Shown: positions 1 through 9,506, counted from the stretch's first letter. The stretch is 17,146 nt of DNA from JBDZVM01 sp040255675 (GCA_040255675.1 JBDZVM010000062.1:1-17146); one strand, 5' to 3'. The notes: generated by a model not told the origin, from the letters alone. Numbers and translations are program-made.

Positions 1-485
1 CGAAGGTTGGTGTCGGCGGACGACGGGAAATGCCGCCCTGAATTACCGTTCTTCGGTACCCGGCAACTGTGTTCCAAGAACAACGCCGCTGCGGCCAATC
101 CGACCGCGATCGCCAGACTGATGCCGCTGTTGCGGCTATCGGTGTTGATGCGCGGGCTACCGAGATGCAGCAGCGTGTAGACGAAGAACCCACCGTAAAG
201 CCCCGCAACAACCGCTGCCGCATGGCTGCTCGCTTTCGCCAACACCGCGAGGCGCGCGACGAACAAGGGCTCGAGGCGCCGCCGCACCGGTGTGGTCGGG
301 TCGCGCAGCCGCTTGCGCACCGAAAAGGCGAACGCGAATTCGCCGATTGCGAGAATCGCCATGGTCAGCGGGCCGGCCAACGGCAGCGACGGCAGCGACC
401 CGTAGACGCGGGAAACCACAAGCCAAGAAATGATGCCAGCGAGCAACGCCAAAGCCACAAGCACCGAATACCGAGTCGGTCTCAT
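1..485 (-). CDS. DUF3180 family membrane protein (3' end beyond window)
   Basis: The frame read leftwards from the ATG at 485-483 stays open to the window edge, giving about 161 residues and no stop. It starts MRPTRYSVLVALALLAG and shows about four hydrophobic segments, near residues 7-25, 36-54, 86-108 and 122-138. A basic RKRLRDP stretch lies between segments 2 and 3, and a late LEHSCRVPK motif is present. Length, topology and position directly after folK match the DUF3180 family of actinobacterial integral membrane proteins, whose function is unknown. The ATG overlaps the folK TGA by 4 nt (ATGA), so translation is probably coupled and the gene belongs to the folate operon. Only the last few residues should be missing, because the family is usually about 150-170 residues long. 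The family call rests on recognition of the pattern, not on a search. Confidence 0.85.
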   Translation of the reverse strand, partial: MRPTRYSVLVALALLAGIISWLVVSRVYGSLPSLPLAGPLTMAILAIGEFAFAFSVRKRLRDPTTPVRRRLEPLFVARLAVLAKASSHAAAVVAGLYGGFFVYTLLHLGSPRINTDSRNSGISLAIAVGLAAAALFLEHSCRVPKNGNSGRHFPSSADTNL

Positions 486-988
486 CGGCGCGCCTCCGGC
501 TTGAGCAACACCGGCTGCTCCAGCTTGCGAACGCCCGCCACGTCAACCGTCTCGAGCAAAGCGGCCACCGGCCCATGCTCAGGCAGTACGGCGGCGGGGT
601 CGGCATCAAGCCACGGCATCAGCACGAACGCCCGCTCGTGCGCGCGCGGATGCGGCAACGTGAGCACCGGATCGTCGCTCACCAAGGTATCGAGCGCGAT
701 GATGTCGACGTCGAGCGTGCGCGGGCCCCACCGCACCAGCCGTTCACGGCCGGCCGCGGCCTCGATCGAGTGCGCCAAATCAAGCAGTTCGGACGGCGAC
801 AACTCCGTCTCGACGACGACGACCGCGTTGTAATAGTCAGGTTGCTCGGGGCCGCCGACGGGCGCGGTTTCGAAAATTGCCGACACCGCAAGCAAGTTGA
901 CCGACCGAGCCAATTCGTCGACTGCGCTTTGTAACGCATCAAAACGGTCGCCGAGGTTCGCGCCCAGCGCGAGAACTGCCCTTGTCAC
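482..988 (-). CDS. folK: 2-amino-4-hydroxy-6-hydroxymethyldihydropteridine pyrophosphokinase
   Basis: This cytosolic enzyme transfers pyrophosphate from ATP to 6-hydroxymethyl-7,8-dihydropterin, giving the pterin substrate of FolP. The 168-residue product has the normal HPPK length. It carries the family landmarks in order: LALGANLGDR (7-15), a PEQPDYYNAV pterin-binding stretch (about 47-56), the signature RWGPRTLDVDII (86-97), and LPHPRAHERAFVL further on. The start is GTG at 988, which overlaps the folB TGA (985-987) as GTGA. The stop overlaps the next gene's ATG as ATGA. It therefore sits in the middle of a run of four coupled genes. No residue of the signature is missing, and I see nothing unusual in it. 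Confidence 0.97.
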   Translation of the reverse strand: MTRAVLALGANLGDRFDALQSAVDELARSVNLLAVSAIFETAPVGGPEQPDYYNAVVVVETELSPSELLDLAHSIEAAAGRERLVRWGPRTLDVDIIALDTLVSDDPVLTLPHPRAHERAFVLMPWLDADPAAVLPEHGPVAALLETVDVAGVRKLEQPVLLKPEARR

Positions 989-1353
989 GTGTCACCTCGC
1001 GACCGGCTCACCGTGACGATGACGTCGGCAAAAGTCAACGGAATAGGCGCATTCGGCTTGTGCACGCTGACGGTTGCCGCGAATACCCGCGAATTATCGA
1101 GACACGCGCCGGCGATACGGTCGGCCAAGGTTTCGATGAGGTTGACCGGCTCTCCCCCGACGATGTCGGCGATCGTCTTCGCCAAAGCACCGTAGTCGAC
1201 GGTGTCACCGAGCTGATCAGATCGAGCGGCCGCAGACACGTCGACGTCGAGAGAAACGTCAATCAAGAAATCCTGGCCGTCAACGCGCTCGTGCTCGAAA
1301 ACGCCGTGGTAGCCGCGAACTTTCAGCCCGCGCAATTCGATGCGGTCAGTCAT
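985..1353 (-). CDS. folB: Dihydroneopterin aldolase
   Basis: FolB cleaves the side chain of 7,8-dihydroneopterin to 6-hydroxymethyl-dihydropterin and glycolaldehyde, the step just before FolK. The 122-residue product is of usual length. It starts MTDRIELRGLKVRGYHGVFEHE, the typical N-terminus with the conserved glutamate of GVFExE, continues through DTVDYGALA (50-58) and LIETLADRIA (72-81), and has the VSVHKP block with the catalytic lysine near residue 99. The frame is open further upstream to about 1428, but the ATG at 1353 begins the conserved fold and overlaps the folP TGA (1350-1352) as ATGA, so it is the likely start. The stop overlaps the folK GTG. All three fol genes should be translated together. 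Confidence 0.96.
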   Translation of the reverse strand: MTDRIELRGLKVRGYHGVFEHERVDGQDFLIDVSLDVDVSAAARSDQLGDTVDYGALAKTIADIVGGEPVNLIETLADRIAGACLDNSRVFAATVSVHKPNAPIPLTFADVIVTVSRSRGDT

Positions 1354-2195
1354 GGCTCTGCCCTCCATCGCGCCGCGACGCGAACGGCGTCGACATCGGC
1401 AACCACGTTGTGCACTCGCACTCCCCAAGCGCCATTAACCGCTAGCAACGCCGTCAAAGCCGAGCTTGCGTGATCGCGGTACGCAGGCGCGCGAACGCCG
1501 CCAGAGTCGGCAAGCAGGTGCCCCAAGAACGCCTTACGCGACGCACCCACGAGCACGGGCCGCCCGAGGTTGAGAATCTGGTCGAGATGCTTCAACAGCG
1601 CCCAGTTGTGCCCCGACTCGGGCTTCTTCGCGAATCCGAGACCCGGATCAACGATCAGTTGGTCGACATCGCCGCCCGCATCGAGAAACGCGGCGATACG
1701 CAAAGACAATTCTCGCCGCACGTCGGCCACGACGTCGTCGTAAACGGCGCGGGTTTGCATATCGACGCTGTGCCCGCGCCAATGCATCACGACGTAAGCA
1801 ATACCGGACGACGCCACAAACGGCACCATCGCGGGATCGGCCAGCCCGCCGCTCACGTCATTGACGAGGACGGCGCCGGCGTCGACTGCCTGTCGGGCGA
1901 TTTCGGCATGCATCGTGTCGATGCTCACCGGCCCGGCAGCCGAGAGCTTGCGCACCACCGGCAGCACCCGACGCAACTCCTCAGTGGGGTCGACGCGCAA
2001 CGCACCCGGCCGAGTCGATTCGCCGCCCACGTCGACGATGTCAGCGCCTGCCGCGAAAAGCTGCAGCCCGTGTTCGATCGCCAGCCCGTGGTCGAAGAAC
2101 TGACCGCCGTCCGAAAAGGAATCCGGCGTCACGTTGAGCACGCCCATGACGCGGCACCGGCCGATGTCGGGAAAACCCACCAGTGAAGGAAACAC
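1350..2195 (-). CDS. folP: Dihydropteroate synthase
   Basis: FolP condenses the pterin pyrophosphate made by FolK with p-aminobenzoate to give dihydropteroate; it is the sulfonamide target. The motifs appear in order: MGVLNVTPDSFSDGG (17-31), GGESTRPGA, SIDT, NDVSGG, a VMHWRG loop, DPGLGFAK, GASRKAFLG and a C-terminal RVHN. The frame is open to a GTG at 2264 inside the preceding gene, but the GTG at 2195 has AAGGGG four bases upstream and gives a 281-residue protein starting at the usual distance before MGVLNV. I prefer that start, which leaves 8 nt after the stop of the DUF2156 gene. The stop overlaps folB. No insertion or missing key residue is visible. Confidence 0.95.
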   Translation of the reverse strand: MFPSLVGFPDIGRCRVMGVLNVTPDSFSDGGQFFDHGLAIEHGLQLFAAGADIVDVGGESTRPGALRVDPTEELRRVLPVVRKLSAAGPVSIDTMHAEIARQAVDAGAVLVNDVSGGLADPAMVPFVASSGIAYVVMHWRGHSVDMQTRAVYDDVVADVRRELSLRIAAFLDAGGDVDQLIVDPGLGFAKKPESGHNWALLKHLDQILNLGRPVLVGASRKAFLGHLLADSGGVRAPAYRDHASSALTALLAVNGAWGVRVHNVVADVDAVRVAARWRAEP

Positions 2196-2203
2196 GAAAC
2201 CCC

Positions 2204-4030
2204 TTACGCTGCCGGGCCTAGGCGAAGTAGCCGACGCAACTGCCGCACGCGCGGGTGCGGCCACACGATGAACGCCTCAGCCTCGAGCGCCGCAACCGCG
2301 ATACGCGGCAGGTCGCGAGCCGCCGGGTACACGATGTACCGAGGTACCCACTCGGGCGCGAACTTGGCGTTGAACCGGTAGAGCGACTCGATCTGGAACC
2401 AGCGAGAGGCGAAAACCAGCAAACCGCGCCAAAACCGTAACACCGGGCCGGCACCGAGCTTTCCGCCGCGTTCGAGCGCCGAGCGAAAGACAGCGAAGTT
2501 CAACGAGACCCGCTTGACACCGAGTGCCGGGCAAGCGCGAAGTGCCGTGGTGATGAGGTATTCGTTCAGGCCGGGATCCGCTTCACGGTCGCGGCGCATC
2601 AGATCGAGCGAAAGGCCGTCAGTGCCCCACGGCACGAAATGCAGGAACGCGCGCAGCACGTCGTGCTGACGTGCCGCGACGACGACGCAATCCGCGTCGG
2701 CAGGGTCGCCGAGGCGGCCGAGCGCCATCGAAAATCCGCGCTCGGTTTCGCTGCCGCGCCACGTCGCCGCTTGCCGCCGGAAAACGTCGGCGGTGCCAGG
2801 CGGCAGGTCGCTCATGCGCGTGACGCGGGAGAGGTAGCCGGCGCGTTCGACCCGGTTGACCATTTGCCGCACGTTGCGCATGGTGCGGCCTTCGAGACTG
2901 AATTCCGCGACGTCGACAACCGCTTCGTCACCAAGCTCGAGAGCCGACATCTGCGTTTCGCGGGTCCAGACCTCGCCGCCGAGTTCGCCGCAACCGAGCA
3001 CCGCCGGCACCCAGGCGTGCCGCTCGGCCTCTGCCATGAACTCCTTGATCGCGCCCGGCCATGCTTCAGGATCGCCGAGCGGATCACCGCTTGCCAGCAT
3101 CACACCCGACACGACTCGGTAAGCGACACACGATTTTCCGGACGGCGACCACACCACGCTCTTGTCTCGGCGTAACGCGAAATAGCCGAGCGAATCGCGG
3201 TCGCCGTGGGCGGAGAGCAGGTCGCGCATGCGCGTTTCGTCGTCCGCCGCGAGGTGAGCGCGCGGCTCGGCCGGCCGAAACACCAGATAAACCGTCACCA
3301 CAGCGGTGAGCGAACCCATGGCCAGCAACGTAATTGAGATGAGGTCGCTGGTGCGATCGCTGGTGAAGTGCAAGGGGCCGGAGACGCCGACCAGCCCGCA
3401 GGCGACGTGCCGCACCGCGTCGACGAACCGAAAGCCGCCGACGATCTGGTGTGGGCGGACTTCGAGCAGCAGCAGCCCGATCACAAAACTTGAGATGCCG
3501 AGCCCGACGAACGCGAACAGCGCGCGCCATCTCGTCGTCGGGTCGCCGACAGCAAAGAATTCACGCTGGTAATAGAGGAGCGCCACCAGCAAGAGCGCGT
3601 CGATCGGGAGCCAGGCAAGCACGTCGTCGAGGTCGGGACGATGCACGAAATGCACCAGCATGCTGATCGCCAAGATGGCGACCACGAGGCGCCAGGCGCG
3701 CCGTTTGCGGCGTCGCAACGCATGCGAAAGCAGAATAAGCAATCCCCCGGTGACGACGAGCGCGGCGGCGGCTACGCCGTGAATCAGGGCCGTATCGACG
3801 GTGCCGGGCAGCACATGGTCGATGATTCGCACCCGCTCCCAAAGGCGCGGTCGTACCACCATCGCGATGTCGCGCGCGCCGAGAAGGAACGTCAGCAATC
3901 CGGCGACAATCGGCACCCAGCGCCGCCGTGTGCGCCGCTCGCCCACGCCGTCACCCGTTCGCCGCCGAAGCGGCCATCCGTGGCCCGCGCCAGGCTCGCG
4001 TTCGAGCGTGCTGTGCGTGGTGCGGGTCAC
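2204..4030 (-). CDS. DUF2156 (MprF/LPG synthase C-terminal-like) membrane protein
   Basis: The 608-residue protein has two parts. The N-terminal half has about six membrane segments (roughly residues 39-59, 81-105, 112-129, 139-158, 167-190 and 232-252). From about residue 265 follows a soluble region of the DUF2156 type, with stretches such as YFALRRDKSVVWSPSGK and SGDPLGDPEAWP and a late VSLNFAVFRSALERG block. The family includes enzymes that load amino acids from aminoacyl-tRNA onto phosphatidylglycerol to reduce membrane negative charge. No lysyl-tRNA synthetase domain is fused, unlike mycobacterial LysX, and the amino acid and lipid used cannot be read from sequence. The GTG at 4030 is the first start and has no good ribosome site; it overlaps the stop of a 12-codon ORF as GTGA. 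A later GTG near codon 28 is possible. folP follows after 8 nt. Confidence 0.85.
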   Translation of the reverse strand: MTRTTHSTLEREPGAGHGWPLRRRTGDGVGERRTRRRWVPIVAGLLTFLLGARDIAMVVRPRLWERVRIIDHVLPGTVDTALIHGVAAAALVVTGGLLILLSHALRRRKRRAWRLVVAILAISMLVHFVHRPDLDDVLAWLPIDALLLVALLYYQREFFAVGDPTTRWRALFAFVGLGISSFVIGLLLLEVRPHQIVGGFRFVDAVRHVACGLVGVSGPLHFTSDRTSDLISITLLAMGSLTAVVTVYLVFRPAEPRAHLAADDETRMRDLLSAHGDRDSLGYFALRRDKSVVWSPSGKSCVAYRVVSGVMLASGDPLGDPEAWPGAIKEFMAEAERHAWVPAVLGCGELGGEVWTRETQMSALELGDEAVVDVAEFSLEGRTMRNVRQMVNRVERAGYLSRVTRMSDLPPGTADVFRRQAATWRGSETERGFSMALGRLGDPADADCVVVAARQHDVLRAFLHFVPWGTDGLSLDLMRRDREADPGLNEYLITTALRACPALGVKRVSLNFAVFRSALERGGKLGAGPVLRFWRGLLVFASRWFQIESLYRFNAKFAPEWVPRYIVYPAARDLPRIAVAALEAEAFIVWPHPRVRQLRRLLRLGPAA

Positions 4031-4065
4031 GCCGCGGCCATCGCCGTGATCTGTTGCCGGGTCAC
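4027..4065 (-). CDS. Possible 12-codon leaderless ORF coupled to the DUF2156 gene
   Basis: A GTG at 4065 opens a 12-codon frame (VTRQQITAMAAA) whose TGA at 4027-4029 overlaps the GTG start of the DUF2156 gene as GTGA. A TACCCT hexamer ends 7 nt before this GTG, the geometry expected of a leaderless actinobacterial transcript. The larger gene has no Shine-Dalgarno of its own, so ribosomes re-starting from this short ORF would explain its translation. The frame is also the tail of a longer reading frame opening near 4239, so it may be chance. There is no evidence that the peptide itself matters. Confidence 0.3.
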   Translation of the reverse strand: MTRQQITAMAAA

Positions 4066-4072
4066 GGCATCA

Positions 4073-4078
4073 AGGGTA
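4073..4078 (-). promoter_or_regulatory. Candidate -10 element for the DUF2156-folPBK unit
   Basis: TACCCT on the minus strand fits the TANNNT pattern common in actinobacterial -10 elements. It ends 7 nt before the GTG of the 12-codon ORF and lies in the 79-nt gap after the lipoprotein gene. No convincing -35 hexamer is present at 16-18 nt. If active, it would let folP, folB and folK be transcribed independently of folE. Confidence 0.35.
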
Positions 4079-4109
4079 GGGCCAGTGGCCGCGAAGCGAC
4101 CCGCGGCAG

Positions 4110-4667
4110 TCAGCGCGGAAGTCGGCTCTTGATGATGTCGGCGAACCACGGAGGCGCGATCGCCTCGAGATCGTGAAGCGTCTGCTCTGTCGACATGAAG
4201 GCTTGGGTTTGATACCCGGGCAGCAAGACGTCGCCGCACCCGTCGAGCGCCATCATCGCTGTTTGCGATCCCCGCGACCCGTCAAACGTCAGGGCAACCC
4301 GCCTGAATAGGTCGGCCGGGCAGGCGATGGAGGCGTCCTTCGGCACCGGGGGCGACGCAAGCAAGTCGTCGCGCAGGCGTTCCGCGAGGGCAGCGTCGCC
4401 CGTCGTGACAACGCACGGCGTCACCGCGCCACCTCTCCAGGTTGCCGTGACGCCGCCTGGCTTCGGTTGAATATCTGGTTGGTCCGCCGACCAGGCGCCA
4501 AAGATTTCGCAACCCGGCGGCTCGCTTCCAGTCGGGGCGGCGCTACCGCTGTGCGTCATCGGCGCCACCGGCGTCAACAGCGCGGGCGGCTCCGCGTGGA
4601 GGCCAGCCGATGAACACGCCGCAAGGCCGCCACAGATGACGAGTACCAACACGCCAACTCGCGGCAC
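4110..4667 (-). CDS. Predicted lipoprotein of unknown function
   Basis: The 185-residue product has a short hydrophobic signal (VGVLVLVICGG) ending in a lipobox LAAC with Cys18, so it should be lipidated and anchored outside the cytoplasmic membrane. A low-complexity Pro/Ser/Ala linker (about 20-50) leads to a small domain with four cysteines (C53, C85, C116, C144), which could form two disulfides. It includes a CPADLFRRVALTF stretch and a DGCGDVLLPG stretch. The start is GTG at 4667 with AAAGGGG about 7 nt upstream, a good ribosome site. It lies 130 nt downstream of folE and 79 nt before the DUF2156 gene. I recognise the style of an actinobacterial secreted lipoprotein but no named family or function. 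Confidence 0.82.
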   Translation of the reverse strand: MPRVGVLVLVICGGLAACSSAGLHAEPPALLTPVAPMTHSGSAAPTGSEPPGCEIFGAWSADQPDIQPKPGGVTATWRGGAVTPCVVTTGDAALAERLRDDLLASPPVPKDASIACPADLFRRVALTFDGSRGSQTAMMALDGCGDVLLPGYQTQAFMSTEQTLHDLEAIAPPWFADIIKSRLPR

Positions 4668-4797
4668 TTGCGCCCCTTTCTCGATGCGACCCGGCCAGAA
4701 CTGAGACGCGACGCACTCATCATGGGTTCCGCTACCTTGAGCGCACCATGCGACCGGACGCGTGACCCGTTTCGACGATGCCCTTGGCCTGCCGTGG

Positions 4798-5555
4798 TCA
4801 GCGCGCGGTAATTAGACCGAGTGCCTCGGCGCGGGTGCGGTCGGAGTCGCGGAAAGCCCCGCGCACTGCCGACGTCACCGTGCGCGCACCGGGTTTGCGC
4901 ACGCCGCGCATCGACATGCACAGGTGCTCGCATTCGACGACGACGATGACGCCGCGTGGTTCGAGTATGTCGTCGAGGGCGTCGGCAATTTGCGCCGTCA
5001 GGCGTTCTTGCACTTGCGGACGGCGGGCAAACAAATCGACCAGCCGGGCGATTTTCGATAGCCCGGTGATTTCGCCCTTGTCGTTCGGGATGTAGCCGAC
5101 GTGCGCCAGACCGTGAAAAGGCGTGAGGTGATGCTCGCAGGTGCTGTAGACCTCGATGTCGCGCACGATGACCATCTCGTCGTGGTTGGCGTCGAACACG
5201 GTCGTGAGCACGTTTTCCGGCCGCTGGTACAGGCCGGCGAACTGCTCGGCGTACGCGCGGGCGACCCGCTTCGGCGTGTCGCGTAGGCCGTCGCGCGCCG
5301 GGTCTTCGCCGATCGCGATCAGGATTTCGCGGACGGCGGCTTCGATGCGCGGCAGGTCGATCGCGGCACCGTGATCGTCGTCAGTGCCCGATACGTCAGT
5401 GCCCGATACGTCNNNNNNNNNNNNNNNNNNNNNNNNNNNNNNNNNNNNNNNNNNNNNNNNNNNNNNNNNNNNNNNNNNNNNNNNNNNNNNNNNNNNNNNN
5501 NNNNNNNNNNNNCGTCAGTGCCCGATACGTCAGTGCCCGATACGTCGTCGCTCAT
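4798..5555 (-). CDS. folE: GTP cyclohydrolase I, interrupted by an assembly gap
   Basis: FolE converts GTP to 7,8-dihydroneopterin triphosphate, the first committed step of tetrahydrofolate synthesis. The enzyme core is complete: IDLPRIEAAVREILIAIGED, GLRDTPKRVARAY, then the zinc and active-site blocks YSTCEHHLTPFHG and CEHLCMSMRGV with both metal cysteines and the histidine, so it is the zinc-dependent type IA form. The start is ATG at 5555, 4 nt after the ftsH stop. From it the frame reads MSDDVSGTDVSGTD, enters 100 N (5413-5512), and resumes as DVSGTDVSGTDDDHGAA before the core. No start codon lies between the gap and the core, so the repeat should be translated as an N-terminal extension. 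The N run is one base out of phase, so its length is not real. Visible coding adds up to 14 plus 204 residues. Confidence 0.93.
5380..5546. repeat. 15-bp in-frame tandem repeat in the folE N-terminus
   Basis: The unit GTCAGTGCCCGATAC (plus strand) occurs twice completely on the left of the gap (5380-5394, 5395-5409) and twice on the right (5514-5528, 5529-5543), with a partial GTC after each pair. All visible copies are identical. Read on the minus strand in the folE frame each unit encodes V-S-G-T-D. Because the period is a multiple of three, copy-number change would keep folE in frame. The true copy number is hidden by the N run. Confidence 0.95.
5413..5512. other. Assembly gap of 100 N
   Basis: Exactly 100 undetermined bases, a common placeholder for a gap of unknown size. 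Both flanks are the same 15-bp repeat, so the assembler probably failed in the repeat. Phase of the repeat on both sides requires a gap of 11 + 15k bases; 100 does not satisfy this. Confidence 0.98.
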
Positions 5556-5559
5556 CGCG

Positions 5560-7617
<2,058 letters not shown>

Positions 7618-7649
7618 GGATGCGGAAGCGCCGCGCTTCCGTCCCTCCT
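7618..7649 (-). promoter_or_regulatory. ftsH ribosome binding site with intervening hairpin
   Basis: On the minus strand AGGAGGG (7643-7649) is followed by one base, then CGGAAGCGCGGCGCTTCCG (7623-7641), a perfect 8-bp stem with a 3-nt loop, then CATCC and the ATG. Linear spacing from AGGAGGG to ATG is 25 nt, too long for normal initiation; with the hairpin folded it is 6 nt. No closer Shine-Dalgarno sequence exists. This is a structural inference from sequence. Confidence 0.55.
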
Positions 7650-7894
7650 GCCAACTCGTCGCTGCATGGTCATCAGGTGCCGCTACGCGCGGCTGGTCTC
7701 GGGATACCCGCTACGGGCACCTTCGTAGTGCACGTCGGCACCGGATTGACGGGACACAAGGCCGGACACAAAGATCCCATCTGCACCGATCACTGTCGAA
7801 GTCGACGGTACACCGAGCGTCAGTCACGTACTTACTCAACCGACAGCGCTTCCCAGACGTTCCCGGCAAGTCGCGGTGGCCCCGACTGCCGGGT

Positions 7895-8446
7895 CTACTC
7901 GTAGACGCTGCGCCGCAAGGTCGCGACGAACGGCATGTTGCGGTACTTCTCGGCGAAGTCGAGACCGTATCCGACGACGAAGTCGCCCGGGATGTCGAAT
8001 CCGAGGTACTTCACGTCGACCGCCTGCTTGACCGCCTCCGGCTTTCGCATCAGGGCGCAGACCTCGACGGACGCCGGCGCCCGCGACTTCAGGTTGGCGA
8101 CCAGCCACGAGAGCGTGAGGCCCGAGTCGACGATGTCTTCGACGACCAGGACGTCGCGCCCCTCGATGCCGAAGTCGAGGTCTTTCAGGATGCGGACGAC
8201 GCCGGACGACGACGCGCCCGACCCGTACGACGAGATGGCCATGAAGTCGATCGTCACCGGCAGGTGCAAGGCGCGTGCCAAGTCGGCCATCACCATGACG
8301 GCGCCCTTCAAGACCCCGACCAGCAGCAACTCTTTGCCCGCGTAGTCGGCGTCGATGGCGGCGGCAAGTTCAGCGATCTTCGCTTGGATGTCTTTCTCAG
8401 TCAGCAAGATTCCGTCGAGGTGGTCACCGATGTCAGACTCGTCCAC
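7895..8446 (-). CDS. hpt: Hypoxanthine phosphoribosyltransferase
   Basis: This cytosolic salvage enzyme makes IMP (and usually GMP) from hypoxanthine or guanine and PRPP. The 183-residue product has the usual length. It shows LLVGVLKGAVMVMADL (about 41-56), the flexible-loop region around ISSYGSG (71-77), the PRPP-binding signature VLVVEDIVDSGLTL (99-112), and a C-terminal DFVVGYGLDFAEKYRNMPFV stretch typical of HPRT rather than of adenine or xanthine enzymes. The start is GTG at 8446 with only a weak GGGATGG upstream; no better in-frame start was found. It follows tilS after 30 nt in the same direction, the standard actinobacterial tilS-hpt-ftsH order. The symbol hpt is used for this family here. 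Confidence 0.96.
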   Translation of the reverse strand: MDESDIGDHLDGILLTEKDIQAKIAELAAAIDADYAGKELLLVGVLKGAVMVMADLARALHLPVTIDFMAISSYGSGASSSGVVRILKDLDFGIEGRDVLVVEDIVDSGLTLSWLVANLKSRAPASVEVCALMRKPEAVKQAVDVKYLGFDIPGDFVVGYGLDFAEKYRNMPFVATLRRSVYE

Positions 8447-8476
8447 GCGCCAACCATCCCAATACCGTCGAACTGC

Positions 8477-9496
8477 CTACCCGGCCGCTACCGCCCCGCG
8501 GACATAGAGCCTGCCACACCGCCCCGGCTCGCGTGTCGCGGTTCCCCCGCCTGGCAGGCTGACCCGCCCTTGACCATGCCAATCGGCCACCAAAGCGTCG
8601 ATCGCGGCGATATGGACGGCGCCGAGCGCGCCCGCCGACGCGCCGGTCGACAGCGCCGCCAGCCGCAGCACCCTGCCGCGCACGGCAACCGGAAGCCGCG
8701 CGAGCTCTTCGACGTCCAGGCCGACGCAACCTTCGCCGAAGCGAACGGCGAGGTCGGCGAACGCGGTGGCCGCCCACGAGTCGAGGGCGTCGGCGTCGTC
8801 ACGGGCGAGGGCGGCGGTACGGGCCAGCGCTTCGGCGATGCCCGGCCCGAGGGTGGTTTCGAGAACGGCCATCGCCTCGGTGCGCAAACGCGATCTGGCG
8901 TACGCGGGATCCGCGTTGTGCGGGTCGTCCCACACCGGGAGCCCGGCGTCGGCGCACGCCTTGCGCGTCGTCTGCCTCGGCACAGCAAGCAGCGGACGGC
9001 GGTAAAGCCCGCCCGGGCCGCTAGCCGCCGCCATGCCGGCGATCGAGCGCGTGCCCGAACCGCGGGCGAGCCGGAGCAGCACGGTTTCGGCCTGGTCGTC
9101 GAGCGTGTGGCCCAGTAACACCGCGGCGGCCCGGTGCTGGCGCGCGGCCGCGTCGAGCGCCGCGTACCGCGCCGCGCGGGCGGCCGCCTCTGGCCCGCCG
9201 TCCATGCCGACGTCGACGCGTACGGCTTCGACGGGGTTAAGGCCGAGGCCGCGCATCAAGCCCGCGACCGATTCGGCTCGCTCGGCCGAACCGGCTTGCA
9301 AGCCGTGATCGACGGTAACGGCGCCCGCGCGCAGCCGGTGTTTCGAGCGCGGTGCCTCAAACGCCAGGGCCGCGGCGAGGGCGGTCGAGTCGGCACCACC
9401 GCTGCACGCGGCCAACACCAGCGACCCGGCCGGCAACTCGTCGAGAACTCTACGAACAGCAACCCGGACAGCGGCAACGGCAGGCGACAGGCCCAT
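8477..9496 (-). CDS. tilS: tRNA(Ile)-lysidine synthetase
   Basis: TilS uses ATP to attach lysine to cytidine 34 of the CAU-anticodon tRNA-Ile, changing its decoding from AUG to AUA. The PP-loop motif SGGADS is at residues 32-37 of the 339-residue product. It is followed by VDHGLQAGS, a GHTLDDQAETVLLRLARGSG block and RRPLLAVPR, all typical of the N-terminal ATPase domain. The C-terminal part is shorter than the long E. coli form, as usual in actinobacteria. The frame is open up to about 9583, but the ATG at 9496 lies 10 nt after the stop of the metalloprotease gene, has GGACGG just upstream and gives MGLSPAVAAVRVAVRR, a normal family start. Confidence 0.95.
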   Translation of the reverse strand: MGLSPAVAAVRVAVRRVLDELPAGSLVLAACSGGADSTALAAALAFEAPRSKHRLRAGAVTVDHGLQAGSAERAESVAGLMRGLGLNPVEAVRVDVGMDGGPEAAARAARYAALDAAARQHRAAAVLLGHTLDDQAETVLLRLARGSGTRSIAGMAAASGPGGLYRRPLLAVPRQTTRKACADAGLPVWDDPHNADPAYARSRLRTEAMAVLETTLGPGIAEALARTAALARDDADALDSWAATAFADLAVRFGEGCVGLDVEELARLPVAVRGRVLRLAALSTGASAGALGAVHIAAIDALVADWHGQGRVSLPGGGTATREPGRCGRLYVRGAVAAG

Positions 9497-9506
9497 CGCC
9501 GTCCGC

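Noticed and set aside
5380..5546. The repeat either side of the N run as a CRISPR array
   Set aside because: The 15-bp units are directly abutting with no spacers and encode part of FolE in frame.
7690..7703. 14-bp match CGGCTGGTCTCGGG between the ftsH upstream region and 16555-16568
   Set aside because: One exact 14-mer pair is near chance level for a 17-kb GC-rich window, and the flanks do not match.
7751..7772. Two GGACACAA copies about 13 bp apart in the hpt-ftsH space
   Set aside because: Only eight bases are shared and there is no promoter element to anchor them, so they are too weak to call an operator.
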